Assembly: GCA_021325295.1 (NCBI GenBank) | Contig: JAJPHM010000031.1 | Span: forward strand, 115,542-179,541 | Direction: 5' to 3' | Length of the DNA: 64,000 bases | From: Nitrososphaeraceae archaeon | GTDB taxonomy: Archaea; Thermoproteota; Nitrososphaeria; Nitrososphaerales; Nitrososphaeraceae | Shown here: one piece after another, positions 1 through 8,417 of the stretch | Numbering within the stretch: position 1 is the first letter of the stretch | Layout: every line of letters starts with the position of its first letter | Notes under the pieces: generated by a model | Seen by the model: only the letters and a program-made list of their open reading frames with translations | The model's database searches: none | Told to the model about the DNA's origin: nothing | Position numbers and translations under genes: made by a program

Positions 1-141
1 AGCACTATGTAACTGAAATGAAGATACGTTTGCAGATTCTATAATAAATTGACAGTTTTTTAGTGAAAATGCAGCTGTTCGCAGAATTATGTTAAACCTA
101 CTAATGGCAGATTAGTTATGCCCGGATAAAGCGTCTTGCTC

Positions 142-151
142 ATAATATATT
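142..151 (+). promoter_or_regulatory. TATA box of tRNA-Arg
   Basis: An A/T-only stretch (ataatatatt) centred about 32 bases before the first base of the tRNA. This is the distance expected for an archaeal TATA box that places transcription start a few bases before the mature 5' end. Confidence 0.5.
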
Positions 152-178
152 AAACGAATGTAATAATAATGCGCCTCG

Positions 179-271
179 GGGCCCGTAGCTCAGCATGGAC
201 AGAGCGCCTGCCTTCTATTCATAAAAGAAGAAAGCCGGAAGTCGTGGGATCGAAGCCCACCGGGCCCGCCA
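179..271 (+). tRNA. tRNA-Arg(TCT) with a 15-base intron, CCA encoded
   Basis: The seven-base acceptor stem (179-185 with 261-267), the D stem GCTC/GAGC (188-191 with 202-205) and the T stem GTGGG/CCCAC (244-248 with 256-260) are all complete. G268 is the discriminator base and CCA (269-271) is genomically encoded. The anticodon loop reads CT-TCT-A, then about 15 extra bases (218-232), then A and the 3' half of the stem. This fits the usual archaeal intron site after position 37. CTTCT (212-216) can pair with AGAAG inside the intron, as in a bulge-helix-bulge substrate. The spliced anticodon stem CCTGC/GCCGG keeps one T-C mismatch, and the T loop (ATCGAAG) is slightly unusual. Decoding AGA follows from the TCT anticodon. 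Confidence 0.85.
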
Positions 272-471
272 TACTTGGAACGCTGAATGAATAGATATTG
301 CGTTGTAATTGTGATATTGGGTAAATGAGATTGCAATTGCTGTATTAACCTGATAGCATCTCAGAATCTCCTGCCTTTCAATTTGTTTTTGTTAGATATG
401 GTCCAGCAAAGGACACATGCATCGATGACTTGTAGTGCTAGAAATGAGCAATTGCGGATGTGTTGGAAAGG

Positions 472-480
472 ATTATTTAT
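472..480 (+). promoter_or_regulatory. TATA box of the cupredoxin membrane protein
   Basis: The motif attatttat is centred about 29 bases before the ATG at 505. It supports leaderless initiation there rather than at the more upstream in-frame TTG at 460, which would lie inside or before the promoter. Confidence 0.45.
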
Positions 481-504
481 GTCAAAATAATCCAACTAGA
501 CACA

Positions 505-1665
505 ATGACTGACTGGGATCTCTTAATCCCCGGGATAGGTCTTGTGTGCATTGGAATCACCGGCGTCGGTCTTGCTCTGGTGGGAATAGCTGCGACTTTT
601 ATGGAAGGAATGCATGCTGTTTCCCTTTTGCTTATGATGATTGGCCTTATCTTTGTAACAACGGGAATTTTCAAGGATGGTTTTCCGACTTCTCCTAGGG
701 CAAAATCTGCCACCTTTATTACACTTGGATTTCTTGTGACCTTTGGAACCGCTGCCGCAGTTACAGTCAGCACTCAGGTTCCAAGTATTTTTGCATATAT
801 TGGCTTGATGCTAATCATTTCTATTCCTGCCGCAGTGCTTACAGTCGCTTCATATAGGAGAGTGCCGTACCTGAGAGCGCTTGCGGTAATATTTATCGGG
901 TCAGGAATTGTTGCCGGCTCTACTTACTATGCATTTGGCCTCGTTTCTCCTAAAGCACCAGGCGAATCCAACCAGAATCAGACACAGACCGCCAAGCCGC
1001 CTACGCCAAAACTCTCAATGATCATAAATGCGACTATTCTGCCTGGAGCCTCGGCACAGGGAAACCCACCTTTTGCACCCGCAGACTTCAAAGTTCCAAA
1101 AGGTGCAGGTATAATGTGGACAAACAAGGATAATGTTCTTCACACAGTTACAAGTTTCAGCGACAACGGCAAGACTTTTGATTCGTCAGCAATAAAGCCG
1201 GGAGATACATATCTCCTCGATACTTCAAAGCTAGCAGAAGGAACATACGAGTATTTCTGCACTTTCCATAACTTTATGAAAGGCAAGTTTACCGTGGTAA
1301 GTGCAAACTCCACTTCCTCCGGCTCTGGTAACCAGAGTGCTAGCTCATCAGGCAAGCCCCCAGTACAGGTCAGCATTGTCAGTGGAGCCTCAAGCCTAGG
1401 TGACAAGGCCTTCTCTCCAAACCCTGTCACAGCTAGTGTAGGCCAGACAGTCACGTGGAAAAACGATGATACTCAAGCACATACAGTGACTTATGGAACG
1501 GGCGCAAGCGACCCTGCCAAGGGAACTGTGTTTGATTCCTCTCCAAACTTTAATCCATTACTGACTCCTGGCGCTACATATAGTCATGTATTTGACAAGG
1601 CAGGCAACTTTCCATACTTTTGCCAGCTTCATCCGCAAATGGTAGGAAAAGTATCTGTCTCGTAA
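505..1665 (+). CDS. Membrane protein with two plastocyanin-like cupredoxin domains
   Basis: The N-terminal 150 residues hold about five hydrophobic segments. Two blue-copper (plastocyanin/azurin-like) domains follow, separated by a Ser/Gly-rich linker. Each domain has the full type 1 copper ligand set: a His in an HTVT motif, then Cys-x3-His and Met (FCTFHNFM in the first, FCQLHPQM in the second). The domains probably face the outside of the membrane. Copper proteins of this kind stand in for cytochrome c as electron carriers in ammonia-oxidising archaea, so a role in redox transfer is inferred. An in-frame TTG at 460 would add 15 residues, but the TATA box at 472-480 favours ATG 505. A JAMM-type gene follows immediately downstream. 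Confidence 0.85.
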   Translation: MTDWDLLIPGIGLVCIGITGVGLALVGIAATFMEGMHAVSLLLMMIGLIFVTTGIFKDGFPTSPRAKSATFITLGFLVTFGTAAAVTVSTQVPSIFAYIGLMLIISIPAAVLTVASYRRVPYLRALAVIFIGSGIVAGSTYYAFGLVSPKAPGESNQNQTQTAKPPTPKLSMIINATILPGASAQGNPPFAPADFKVPKGAGIMWTNKDNVLHTVTSFSDNGKTFDSSAIKPGDTYLLDTSKLAEGTYEYFCTFHNFMKGKFTVVSANSTSSGSGNQSASSSGKPPVQVSIVSGASSLGDKAFSPNPVTASVGQTVTWKNDDTQAHTVTYGTGASDPAKGTVFDSSPNFNPLLTPGATYSHVFDKAGNFPYFCQLHPQMVGKVSVS

Positions 1666-1687
1666 ATCCCTGCTATACAAGCTAGCG

Positions 1688-2074
1688 ATCAGTCGCGCTC
1701 ATTTTGAGCAACTATGTTCGCTGGCCCAAGTCTGCCTTCCTCTTGAATCCTGTGCTATTTTGCTTGGAAGGAGGACCGGAAATTTTTTTGAGGTAAGTGA
1801 CATTATCCCCATGGCCACCTCAAACAATTCGCGGACAAGTTTTACCATAGATCCGCAGGAACTCTTTGCAGCATATAGACAAGCTGAAGACCGCCAGCTT
1901 GACGTGATAGGTATATTCCACTCGCATCCTGCGGCCGCCTCTCCATCTGAAACAGACCTTCAGTTCATGGAGTTAAATCCCGTTGTCTGGCTAATTTACT
2001 CTACAATTTCGCACGAATGCCAAGCATTCATTTTAGAAGATGAACTAAAAGGGGTAGAAGTTGACAGACCCTGA
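1688..2074 (+). CDS. JAMM/MPN-domain metallopeptidase (Rpn11-like), start unresolved
   Basis: The product carries the JAMM signature HSHP-x6-S-x2-D (codons about 1921-1956) of zinc isopeptidases that remove ubiquitin-like proteins. The likely catalytic Glu lies in PLESCAILLG at 1739-1768. That conserved part is upstream of the only standard in-frame start, TTG 1760. The frame is open back to 1646, but it contains no ATG, GTG or TTG before 1760. A TATA-like tgctatac (1671-1678) would place transcription start near 1700. The coordinate 1688 marks only where the recognisable similarity begins. A rare start codon, a lost start or a sequencing error could each explain this. From 1688 the protein would be about 128 residues, normal for single-domain archaeal JAMM proteins. 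Confidence 0.7.
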   Translation: MSRAHFEQLCSLAQVCLPLESCAILLGRRTGNFFEVSDIIPMATSNNSRTSFTIDPQELFAAYRQAEDRQLDVIGIFHSHPAAASPSETDLQFMELNPVVWLIYSTISHECQAFILEDELKGVEVDRP

Positions 2075-2114
2075 ACTGAAATGACCAAGTCTGATTCTTG
2101 TAATTGACAATGCA

Positions 2115-3398
2115 TCACGGTGTCAGGCGATTGGAATCTCGAGGATAGAGTACAACATCTCTGACATTCTGCGCGCCTGTCATGACCATCATGAGCCTGT
2201 CAAATCCTAACCCCCAGCCTGAGTGTGGAGGCATACCCCAGTCAAACGCCTTGAGATGTTCCGAAAAGCCTGAAGGGTTAAGACCCTGACTTTGTAACCT
2301 TGCTTTCAGTTTTGTGGGATCATGCTGCCTGCGACCGCCCGACGCAAGTTCCAAATACCCAAACTGAAGGTCAAAAGATTCTGAAACCTTTGGATTGTCA
2401 AGCTTTTCATGAATGTAGAATGGTTTTAGGTCGGTAGGCCAGTCAGTAATGAAGTAAAATCCTTTATGGATTTCTCCAAGCTTGCGCAGTGAAGAGTCAG
2501 AGAGGTCATCTCCGAACTTTATGTTCTCTCCTTCAGCAGCAAGCTGCTCAAGACACTGCTCGTATGTTAATTTGGATATTTTGTCAGGAATTGACAACTG
2601 GCTAACTGGCGCCTGAGCATATTCCTTATGCTTTTCAAATTCCAGAGCCACTGCCCTGATCACTGTCTCCAAGACGTACATTACATCGGTGTAATCCACA
2701 AAAGCAGCCTCAATGTCTACGCTAATAAACTCACTTAGGTGTCTGACTGTGTGAGAATTTTCAGCCCTAAAATATGGTCCTATCTCAAATACTCTATCAA
2801 GACCAAGAGTTAGTTGTTCCTTGTACAGCTGGGGGCTCTGGGCCAAGAATCCTTTCTTTTTAAAATAATCAAAGCCAAAGAGGTTCGCGCCTCCTTCGCT
2901 GGCACTTCCAATAATCTTTGGAGTATTCACTTCGATAAAGCCCTGCTCCCTTAGAGCAGCTCTTACAGCATGCAGCCCTGCTGATCTCAGCTTAAAGATG
3001 GCTGACACCTTTGGGTTCCGCAAATCAAGCGGTCTGCAATCAAGCCTCTTGTCCAGAGAAGACTCTACTCTGCCAGTAGGGTCGATCGGTAGGGGATTGA
3101 CGGCTGGAGTAAGAACATTGTACTCACTTACTTTTATCTCAACGGCAAAATCCTTTGCCTTGCCCTTCTGAACAGTGCCTGATGCCACCACTGCACTCTG
3201 CCTTGGTGTTTCCTTGGCAGACTGGGCAGCATTGCCTGTTACTACCAGCTGCATAGCTCCTGTCACGTCCCTGACAGTAACAAAAACAAGCTTGCCGATA
3301 TCTCTGATATCTTCTACCCATCCTGCTACTTTCACCTGTTGATCGATAGTATTCTCGCCAAGCTGGCTTGCGTAATGCGTTCTATGGATATCTGCCAA
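2115..3398 (-). CDS. aspS: Aspartyl-tRNA synthetase (archaeal type)
   Basis: This class II synthetase has 427 residues. An N-terminal OB-fold anticodon-binding domain (about residues 1-110) is followed by a catalytic core with motif 2 (FRAE near residue 215) and motif 3 (GWGLGFDRL near residue 395). It lacks the GAD insertion of bacterial AspRS, and the length fits the archaeal form. It charges tRNA-Asp. Many archaeal versions also mischarge tRNA-Asn for the amidotransferase route, and I could not settle from sequence alone which type this is. It lies 37 bases downstream of the NusA-like gene on the same strand, so cotranscription is likely. Confidence 0.93.
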   Translation of the reverse strand: MADIHRTHYASQLGENTIDQQVKVAGWVEDIRDIGKLVFVTVRDVTGAMQLVVTGNAAQSAKETPRQSAVVASGTVQKGKAKDFAVEIKVSEYNVLTPAVNPLPIDPTGRVESSLDKRLDCRPLDLRNPKVSAIFKLRSAGLHAVRAALREQGFIEVNTPKIIGSASEGGANLFGFDYFKKKGFLAQSPQLYKEQLTLGLDRVFEIGPYFRAENSHTVRHLSEFISVDIEAAFVDYTDVMYVLETVIRAVALEFEKHKEYAQAPVSQLSIPDKISKLTYEQCLEQLAAEGENIKFGDDLSDSSLRKLGEIHKGFYFITDWPTDLKPFYIHEKLDNPKVSESFDLQFGYLELASGGRRQHDPTKLKARLQSQGLNPSGFSEHLKAFDWGMPPHSGWGLGFDRLMMVMTGAQNVRDVVLYPRDSNRLTP

Positions 3399-3435
3399 AC
3401 TCTACTCTGCCCTGCCTTCCTGTTCTTTCCACCGG

Positions 3436-3945
3436 CTACCTGTTTGTCTGTTCAAACTCTACAAGTAATTCTATATTCCTTATTGTCTTTGATATTTGCT
3501 GGATCTTCTTGACATCTAATCTCTGGGCGTCTTTGTTTGCGACTACTGCCTTTGTTAGCTTTGCCCCGTCTGGAAGCCAGAAAAAGTTCACACTCACAAC
3601 TCTAGCTGGGTAAAGCAGGTTTTCTACAAATACCCTGTCCGAAGCCTCAGCCTCAACGAACCAGACCTTCCCACCAAATTCATTTTCCACCTTTCTTGCG
3701 ATAGCAGGGTCATGTCTGAGAACAGACATGTCAGGGCTTCTCACTACTAGTACATAGTCGCCCGATACTTGTGCTGCACGCACCACTGTGAATTTGTTTA
3801 TATCCTGATTTTTCTCGGCAAGCCTTGTAAGTCTTATCGATGCGTCAATATCATCATGTGTAATATCTCCAGAGCTGAGCTTTGACTCGCATTTTGAGCA
3901 CAATACGCCAGTTTTTGCATCAAATGAACAAATTGGAGTTTTCAT
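3436..3945 (-). CDS. NusA-like KH-domain RNA-binding protein with N-terminal zinc motif
   Basis: The protein has 169 residues. Near the N-terminus three Cys (CSF...CSKCE) suggest a small metal site. The C-terminal half looks like a KH-type RNA-binding region containing the NFFWLPDG stretch seen in archaeal NusA-like transcription factors. The family is thought to bind nascent RNA and assist elongation or termination. A TATA box on this strand (3971-3979) lies about 30 bases before the ATG, so the mRNA is probably leaderless, and aspS follows in the same orientation. Confidence 0.7.
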   Translation of the reverse strand: MKTPICSFDAKTGVLCSKCESKLSSGDITHDDIDASIRLTRLAEKNQDINKFTVVRAAQVSGDYVLVVRSPDMSVLRHDPAIARKVENEFGGKVWFVEAEASDRVFVENLLYPARVVSVNFFWLPDGAKLTKAVVANKDAQRLDVKKIQQISKTIRNIELLVEFEQTNR

Positions 3946-3970
3946 TCAAGTAGCTGCCTGTAAGCCTTTG

Positions 3971-4165
3971 TTATATTATGAGAGGGCTATATAACCTCTT
4001 GTGGGTGCATTTGATATTCACTTGTTTTTAGCAAGCCTGTTAGAGGTTACATCAAGTTACACCAATTTTTTGGTAAATATCAGTCTAACCCACTCTCTAC
4101 CTGTAGGTACGACAGCAAAACCTGCAGTATTGTTTTTTGAACTGTCAGAGGGTAAGCTATTATAC
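3971..4165. promoter_or_regulatory. Divergent promoter region between the NusA-like and ABC ATPase genes
   Basis: Three A/T boxes are visible. The box at 3971-3979 serves the minus-strand gene starting at 3945. The box at 4158-4165 (tattatac) lies 30 bases before the ATG at 4192. A third box (ctatataa) at 3988-3995 has no obvious gene start at the right distance on either strand and may drive a short or untranslated transcript. No convincing gene lies between 3946 and 4191. Confidence 0.4.
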
Positions 4166-4191
4166 GTGCAGACCAAAGTCAAAATGCCACC

Positions 4192-5148
4192 ATGCCTGGT
4201 ACAACGCAGGTTAGACTTGAAGTCTCAGAACTTTATGTTCAGTATCCTACTCCAAAAGGCGTTATCAAGGCCGTAGATGGCGTAAACTTTAGCCTCAAAA
4301 ACGAATCTCTCGGAATTGCCGGGGAGTCAGCATGTGGCAAGAGTACTCTCGGAACTGCCCTGATTCGCTCGGTTCAGCCACCCGGCAGAATAGTAAAGGG
4401 CAGAGTTATGTTAAACGATGAAGATCTCATTCTGCTTTCTACTAATGAATTTAAGAATAGAATACGCTGGAAGAGGATCGCCATGGTCTTCCAAGGTGCA
4501 ATGAATGCTTTGGACCCAGTTTATACCGTTGAAAGCCAGATGAAGGAGATACTAACAGAGCACCAATTTGACGGTGACATGCGGCAAAGGATTCTTGACG
4601 CTTTGGACCAAGTAGGTTTGGACAGGTCGGTCGCAAAGAGATATCCACACGAGCTTTCTGGTGGAATGAAGCAACGTGTAGTCATCGCCATGGCGTTGCT
4701 CCTTGATCCGGATGTTCTGATTGCAGATGAGCCTACAACTGCACTTGACGTTCTGGTGCAAGCTCAGATCATTAACCTGCTCAAAAAGGTACGCAAAGAA
4801 AAAGGGATAATCATTCTACTGATAACACACGACCTTGCAATTGTTTCTGAATTGGCAGATAAAATAGCTATCATGTATGCAGGCCGGATCGTGGAATTTG
4901 GAAGCTCTGCAGACATTTATCGTAACCCAAAACACCCATATACCCAATCCTTAATCGGAGCAATCCCGCGGTTACGAGCAAATGAAAAAAAGATCCGGTT
5001 CATAAAGGGAAGTCCGCCAAGCCTGATCGACCCACCAATGGGTTGCCGGTTTTTCGCCCGCTGTCCTCAGGCTATGGATGCTTGCAAAAATGACCCGCCA
5101 GAGATCAAGACTGAGACAGGATATGTCAGATGCTGGCTATACAAGTAA
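4192..5148 (+). CDS. ABC transporter ATPase of the oligopeptide/dipeptide (OppD/DppD) type
   Basis: The 318-residue protein has a complete nucleotide-binding domain: Walker A GESACGKST (residues about 43-51), Q-loop, signature LSGGMKQR (about 155-162), Walker B VLIADEP and the H-loop in LLITHDL. The C-terminal tail has the Cys-containing oligopeptide-transporter extension (GCRFFARCP). Walker A has Ala where the family usually has Gly, but the catalytic Lys and Ser/Thr remain. Normally two such ATPases, two permeases and a binding protein are encoded together. Here the gene stands alone, so its partners must be elsewhere or it has another role. The start is ATG 4192, supported by the TATA box at 4158-4165. 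Confidence 0.85.
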   Translation: MPGTTQVRLEVSELYVQYPTPKGVIKAVDGVNFSLKNESLGIAGESACGKSTLGTALIRSVQPPGRIVKGRVMLNDEDLILLSTNEFKNRIRWKRIAMVFQGAMNALDPVYTVESQMKEILTEHQFDGDMRQRILDALDQVGLDRSVAKRYPHELSGGMKQRVVIAMALLLDPDVLIADEPTTALDVLVQAQIINLLKKVRKEKGIIILLITHDLAIVSELADKIAIMYAGRIVEFGSSADIYRNPKHPYTQSLIGAIPRLRANEKKIRFIKGSPPSLIDPPMGCRFFARCPQAMDACKNDPPEIKTETGYVRCWLYK

Positions 5149-5434
5149 AACTACAAGAAAGTCCTGTGTCACCTACTGCTACCCTATTCAGAATATTTTA
5201 TTTCTGCCCTATCAAGGCAGTACGCCAACGTTAAAAAGGCTGAATCAATCTAGGATGATATCGCGATAATGTCTTTATCTTCTACCCAGCCTGCTTTTTC
5301 TAAACTACCCACCATGGTCCATGCAGAAAAAACCCTCTTAGATATTCCTTCGAACCAGAATCCACAATACTCCAGACCCGTTGGTTCAACTCGACCCAAG
5401 GGTAAAAGTATGCTGTATGCCCGGTGAGTTCTGC

Positions 5435-7144
5435 ATGTCTCTTCAGCAATACTTTCCCTTCAAGACGCTAAGGGAGGGCCAGCGAAAGGTTCTTCTAGAA
5501 ATTGAAGACGCATTAAAGTCAGGTTACAAACACATATTCCTTGAAGCACCTGTTGGATTTGGCAAAAGCCCTGTCGCAATAGCTATGGCCCGTTATCTTA
5601 CAACATCCCATATCTGCACCGCCACGAAGGATCTTCAGGCACAGTATTCCAATGACTTTCCATTCATTCAGACTGTAAAGGGAAGAGGAAATTTCCCGTG
5701 TATAGTGAAAGAGGACATGGGCCTTGAAGAAAACTGTGAATACGGACCATGCGTTCAGGACGATGAATACATCTGTCCTTACAAAACATACATCGGCGAC
5801 TACAAGGTAGAATCTGAAGGAACACCGGCTGAAATTATCCAGCTTGATGGCGCTGCAAGGAAAAAATACATTGAAAAGCTCAAGGCCAGATCCAGACTGG
5901 TTGACCTTGAATGGAGGCCGTGCCACTACTTTCACCAAAAGTGGATGGGCATGAAGGCAAGCCATACTATATACAATTACAGATATTTTCTTTCAGATCT
6001 GTTCTATTCTGGTGGAATACAGAAAAGAAAACTCTTGGTACTTGACGAAGCACATACGCTAGAGTCAGAAGTATCTGATTTCAGAAGTTTTGTGTTTTAT
6101 AAAAACTCGCTACGCTTTCTGCCAAGATTGTCACTTCCAGATAGAAAAGAATATGATATTCAAACTTGGATTGACTTTGGACTGCTCTTACATGAAAAAC
6201 TTGCCGCATTCATTGAGCAGGCAGAGGGATTTCTTGAGCGCGGAAGGTCATTTGAGCCCTACACAGAAAGAAACCTGATTGACGCAATGATCAGGGAAAA
6301 AAATCTAGTTTCTGTCCTAGATGATATACGATCCAACAAGGATAACTGGATCATAACCAATGTAGAGCGAGATCCTAGCTCAAATCACATAGTCAGAGCA
6401 ACACTGACGCCTCTGGAGGTTTCGCATTATTTTGATTCTATTCTGAACAAGTGCTCGATTTCACTTTTCATGAGCGCTACCATCTTGAGTAAAGAGTATC
6501 TATGCAAAATTGCTGGATTGAACTCTTTAGATGTCCGCTTTATACAGGTGCAAAACTCTGACTTTCCTGTCAGGAACAGGCCTATTTATCTAATGAACAT
6601 AGCTTGGCTAAATGCAAAGACGATGAGTGAAAACCTGCCCAAAATTGCTCAGGCAGTGGATAATATTATGACAATCCACCGCCATGAAAAGGGGATAATC
6701 CACACCACTTCATATTCCCAGATTGAACAGATAAGGAAGGGTTTGTCAAAAGAAAACGCCATCAGATTGATTGAGACAGGCTCTAACCTTGACAGGGCAA
6801 AACTGCTTGAGAAGCATTCTAAAAGTAGAGGCCCGACCGTAATAATATCTCCATCGATGTATCTTGGCGTGGATCTCAAAGATGATCTTTCACGGTTCCA
6901 AATTGTAGTCAAGGTTCCATATCCTGATCTTGCAGACAGGAAAATCGCGGCAATGAAGCAAAGAGATCCAAGGTGGTATACATGGAATACTGTACTTCGA
7001 CTTGCTCAAAGCTATGGCAGAAGCGTCAGGAATCGAGAGGATTTTGCACATACCTATATTCTGGATAGCAGCATTTCGTACCTCCTCAATTCTGCCGGTG
7101 ATATGATCCCTAAATGGTTCTCAGAAGCTCTGGTACAAAAATAA
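5435..7144 (+). CDS. XPD/Rad3/DinG-like superfamily 2 helicase with putative Fe-S cluster
   Basis: This is an ATP-dependent DNA helicase of the XPD/DinG group. Walker A is APVGFGKS (about residue 40), the DEAH box is LVLDEAH (about 205), and motif VI is QSYGRSVR near the C-terminus. Between motifs I and II lie clustered Cys (FPC, NC, PC, ICPY, then RPC) in the place where XPD and DinG bind a 4Fe-4S cluster. The chosen ATG 5435 begins MSLQQYFPF. A weak A/T box around 5401-5409 is at the right distance. TTG 5381 and ATG 5417 are in-frame alternatives. A role in repair or recombination is inferred. The 286 bases upstream (5149-5434) hold no gene I can support. Confidence 0.8.
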   Translation: MSLQQYFPFKTLREGQRKVLLEIEDALKSGYKHIFLEAPVGFGKSPVAIAMARYLTTSHICTATKDLQAQYSNDFPFIQTVKGRGNFPCIVKEDMGLEENCEYGPCVQDDEYICPYKTYIGDYKVESEGTPAEIIQLDGAARKKYIEKLKARSRLVDLEWRPCHYFHQKWMGMKASHTIYNYRYFLSDLFYSGGIQKRKLLVLDEAHTLESEVSDFRSFVFYKNSLRFLPRLSLPDRKEYDIQTWIDFGLLLHEKLAAFIEQAEGFLERGRSFEPYTERNLIDAMIREKNLVSVLDDIRSNKDNWIITNVERDPSSNHIVRATLTPLEVSHYFDSILNKCSISLFMSATILSKEYLCKIAGLNSLDVRFIQVQNSDFPVRNRPIYLMNIAWLNAKTMSENLPKIAQAVDNIMTIHRHEKGIIHTTSYSQIEQIRKGLSKENAIRLIETGSNLDRAKLLEKHSKSRGPTVIISPSMYLGVDLKDDLSRFQIVVKVPYPDLADRKIAAMKQRDPRWYTWNTVLRLAQSYGRSVRNREDFAHTYILDSSISYLLNSAGDMIPKWFSEALVQK

Positions 7145-7248
7145 ATCTAGCTGGCTGACCCATGTTGGTTGGTACTTTTGCAGCCAGAACACCATAGATC
7201 AGCTATAGAACGTTTTTATCTGGCTATAGATAACACAAGACCGGCACA

Positions 7249-8313
7249 TTGTCATTCAGTGACGACAAGGGCGCCTCCTCTTCCAACAGGCCAGCATCCA
7301 ACCAACAATCCAAGATTTTCGGCCTGAATTCAAGCATTGCTGTGACACTTTTGCTTACAAGTCCAATAATCTTTTCCCTGGCAGCATATCCTGACAGCTT
7401 TAACTTATCGTGGAACCAAGGCAGAGGGGGATTTCTGTTTGCAATGGCCTTCATTGCTGCAGAGCTTTTGGGTCTAAGATATGCAATAAAGCACTCGCGC
7501 TTTTACATTGTAATGGCTCTTGCAGGCGCTGCGATTGGATACTTTATTGCGCTTCCGCTTGGTCTGGGCGACTTGATCAAAAACTCGCACTCAGAATTTC
7601 ATGTTCTTCTTGTAGATAGCTGGACGTGGATGTGGGACTTTATTGTCATGGCATTATTCGTAGGCATCTCTCTAGCTGTTCTATTTGGCAAAAAGTGGTA
7701 CAAGGTCGCCCCTGCGGGACCGATTTACCTTGGAGGCAGCGCGGTGATTCTCTCGCTTGACGCCTTTTTTCCATATGACTCTCTTGGACCGCTCCAATTC
7801 ATAGTCCCAATTTACCTCCAGATAGACCAAGCGATAATAAAGTTCTTGGCTCTGTTCATGAATCTTGGCTCAAGCACTCCTGCCACTGCAAATGGGAATA
7901 TTCTGGTTCTGAACGGACTGCACGGACCTTTTGCACTTCAGGTATTCTGGCCTTCTGCCGGCGTTCACAGCATGATAATATACAGCTTGGTGATGCTTGC
8001 GTTCCTCCTAAAGATGGAAATGCCGCTAAGGCGAAAGCTTGGATTCTTTGCAATTGGAGTTATAGGCACTGCTTCTGTCAATGTTATTCGAATAACCCTT
8101 CTTTCACTTTATGCTATACTTGTTACTACAGATGTAAACCAATGGCAGGCTTTTCATTCTGTTGCAGGAGAGATAATGTTCCTCCCATGGCTAGGCATCT
8201 ACCTTGCAATTGTTATGCGCCTAGAAAGCAAGAGGATACGCAAACTTCGGGCACATGCAGCTTCAATAAGTAGCCCTTCTGCAGGACCTGATAGCTCAAC
8301 TAAGGGCCCATAA
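7249..8313 (+). CDS. Exosortase/archaeosortase-family membrane protein with Ser at the catalytic position
   Basis: The 354-residue protein has about eight to nine hydrophobic segments. The C-terminal half matches the exosortase/archaeosortase fold: a WPSAGVHS motif where the family nucleophile Cys normally sits, an Arg in NVIRIT, and a His in FHSVAGE. These form the Cys-Arg-His triad of the family, with Cys replaced by Ser. A thaumarchaeal subfamily (thaumarchaeosortase) is known to me, and I believe it shares this replacement. Its sorting signal is not evident in this window. The C-terminus is a soluble Ser/Pro-rich tail. The start is TTG 7249, about 30 bases after an A/T box (tttttatc, 7213-7220); no in-frame ATG is close by. 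Confidence 0.75.
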   Translation: MSFSDDKGASSSNRPASNQQSKIFGLNSSIAVTLLLTSPIIFSLAAYPDSFNLSWNQGRGGFLFAMAFIAAELLGLRYAIKHSRFYIVMALAGAAIGYFIALPLGLGDLIKNSHSEFHVLLVDSWTWMWDFIVMALFVGISLAVLFGKKWYKVAPAGPIYLGGSAVILSLDAFFPYDSLGPLQFIVPIYLQIDQAIIKFLALFMNLGSSTPATANGNILVLNGLHGPFALQVFWPSAGVHSMIIYSLVMLAFLLKMEMPLRRKLGFFAIGVIGTASVNVIRITLLSLYAILVTTDVNQWQAFHSVAGEIMFLPWLGIYLAIVMRLESKRIRKLRAHAASISSPSAGPDSSTKGP

Positions 8314-8417
8314 GTCAGCCGTTGAGATGATGCAGCAGTCTCAATTCAGCGCTAATGTTCGAGAAATACTTTTTTTGATTGTTCCTCTATTGCATGCGAT
8401 GAATCGACTTTTCCAAT

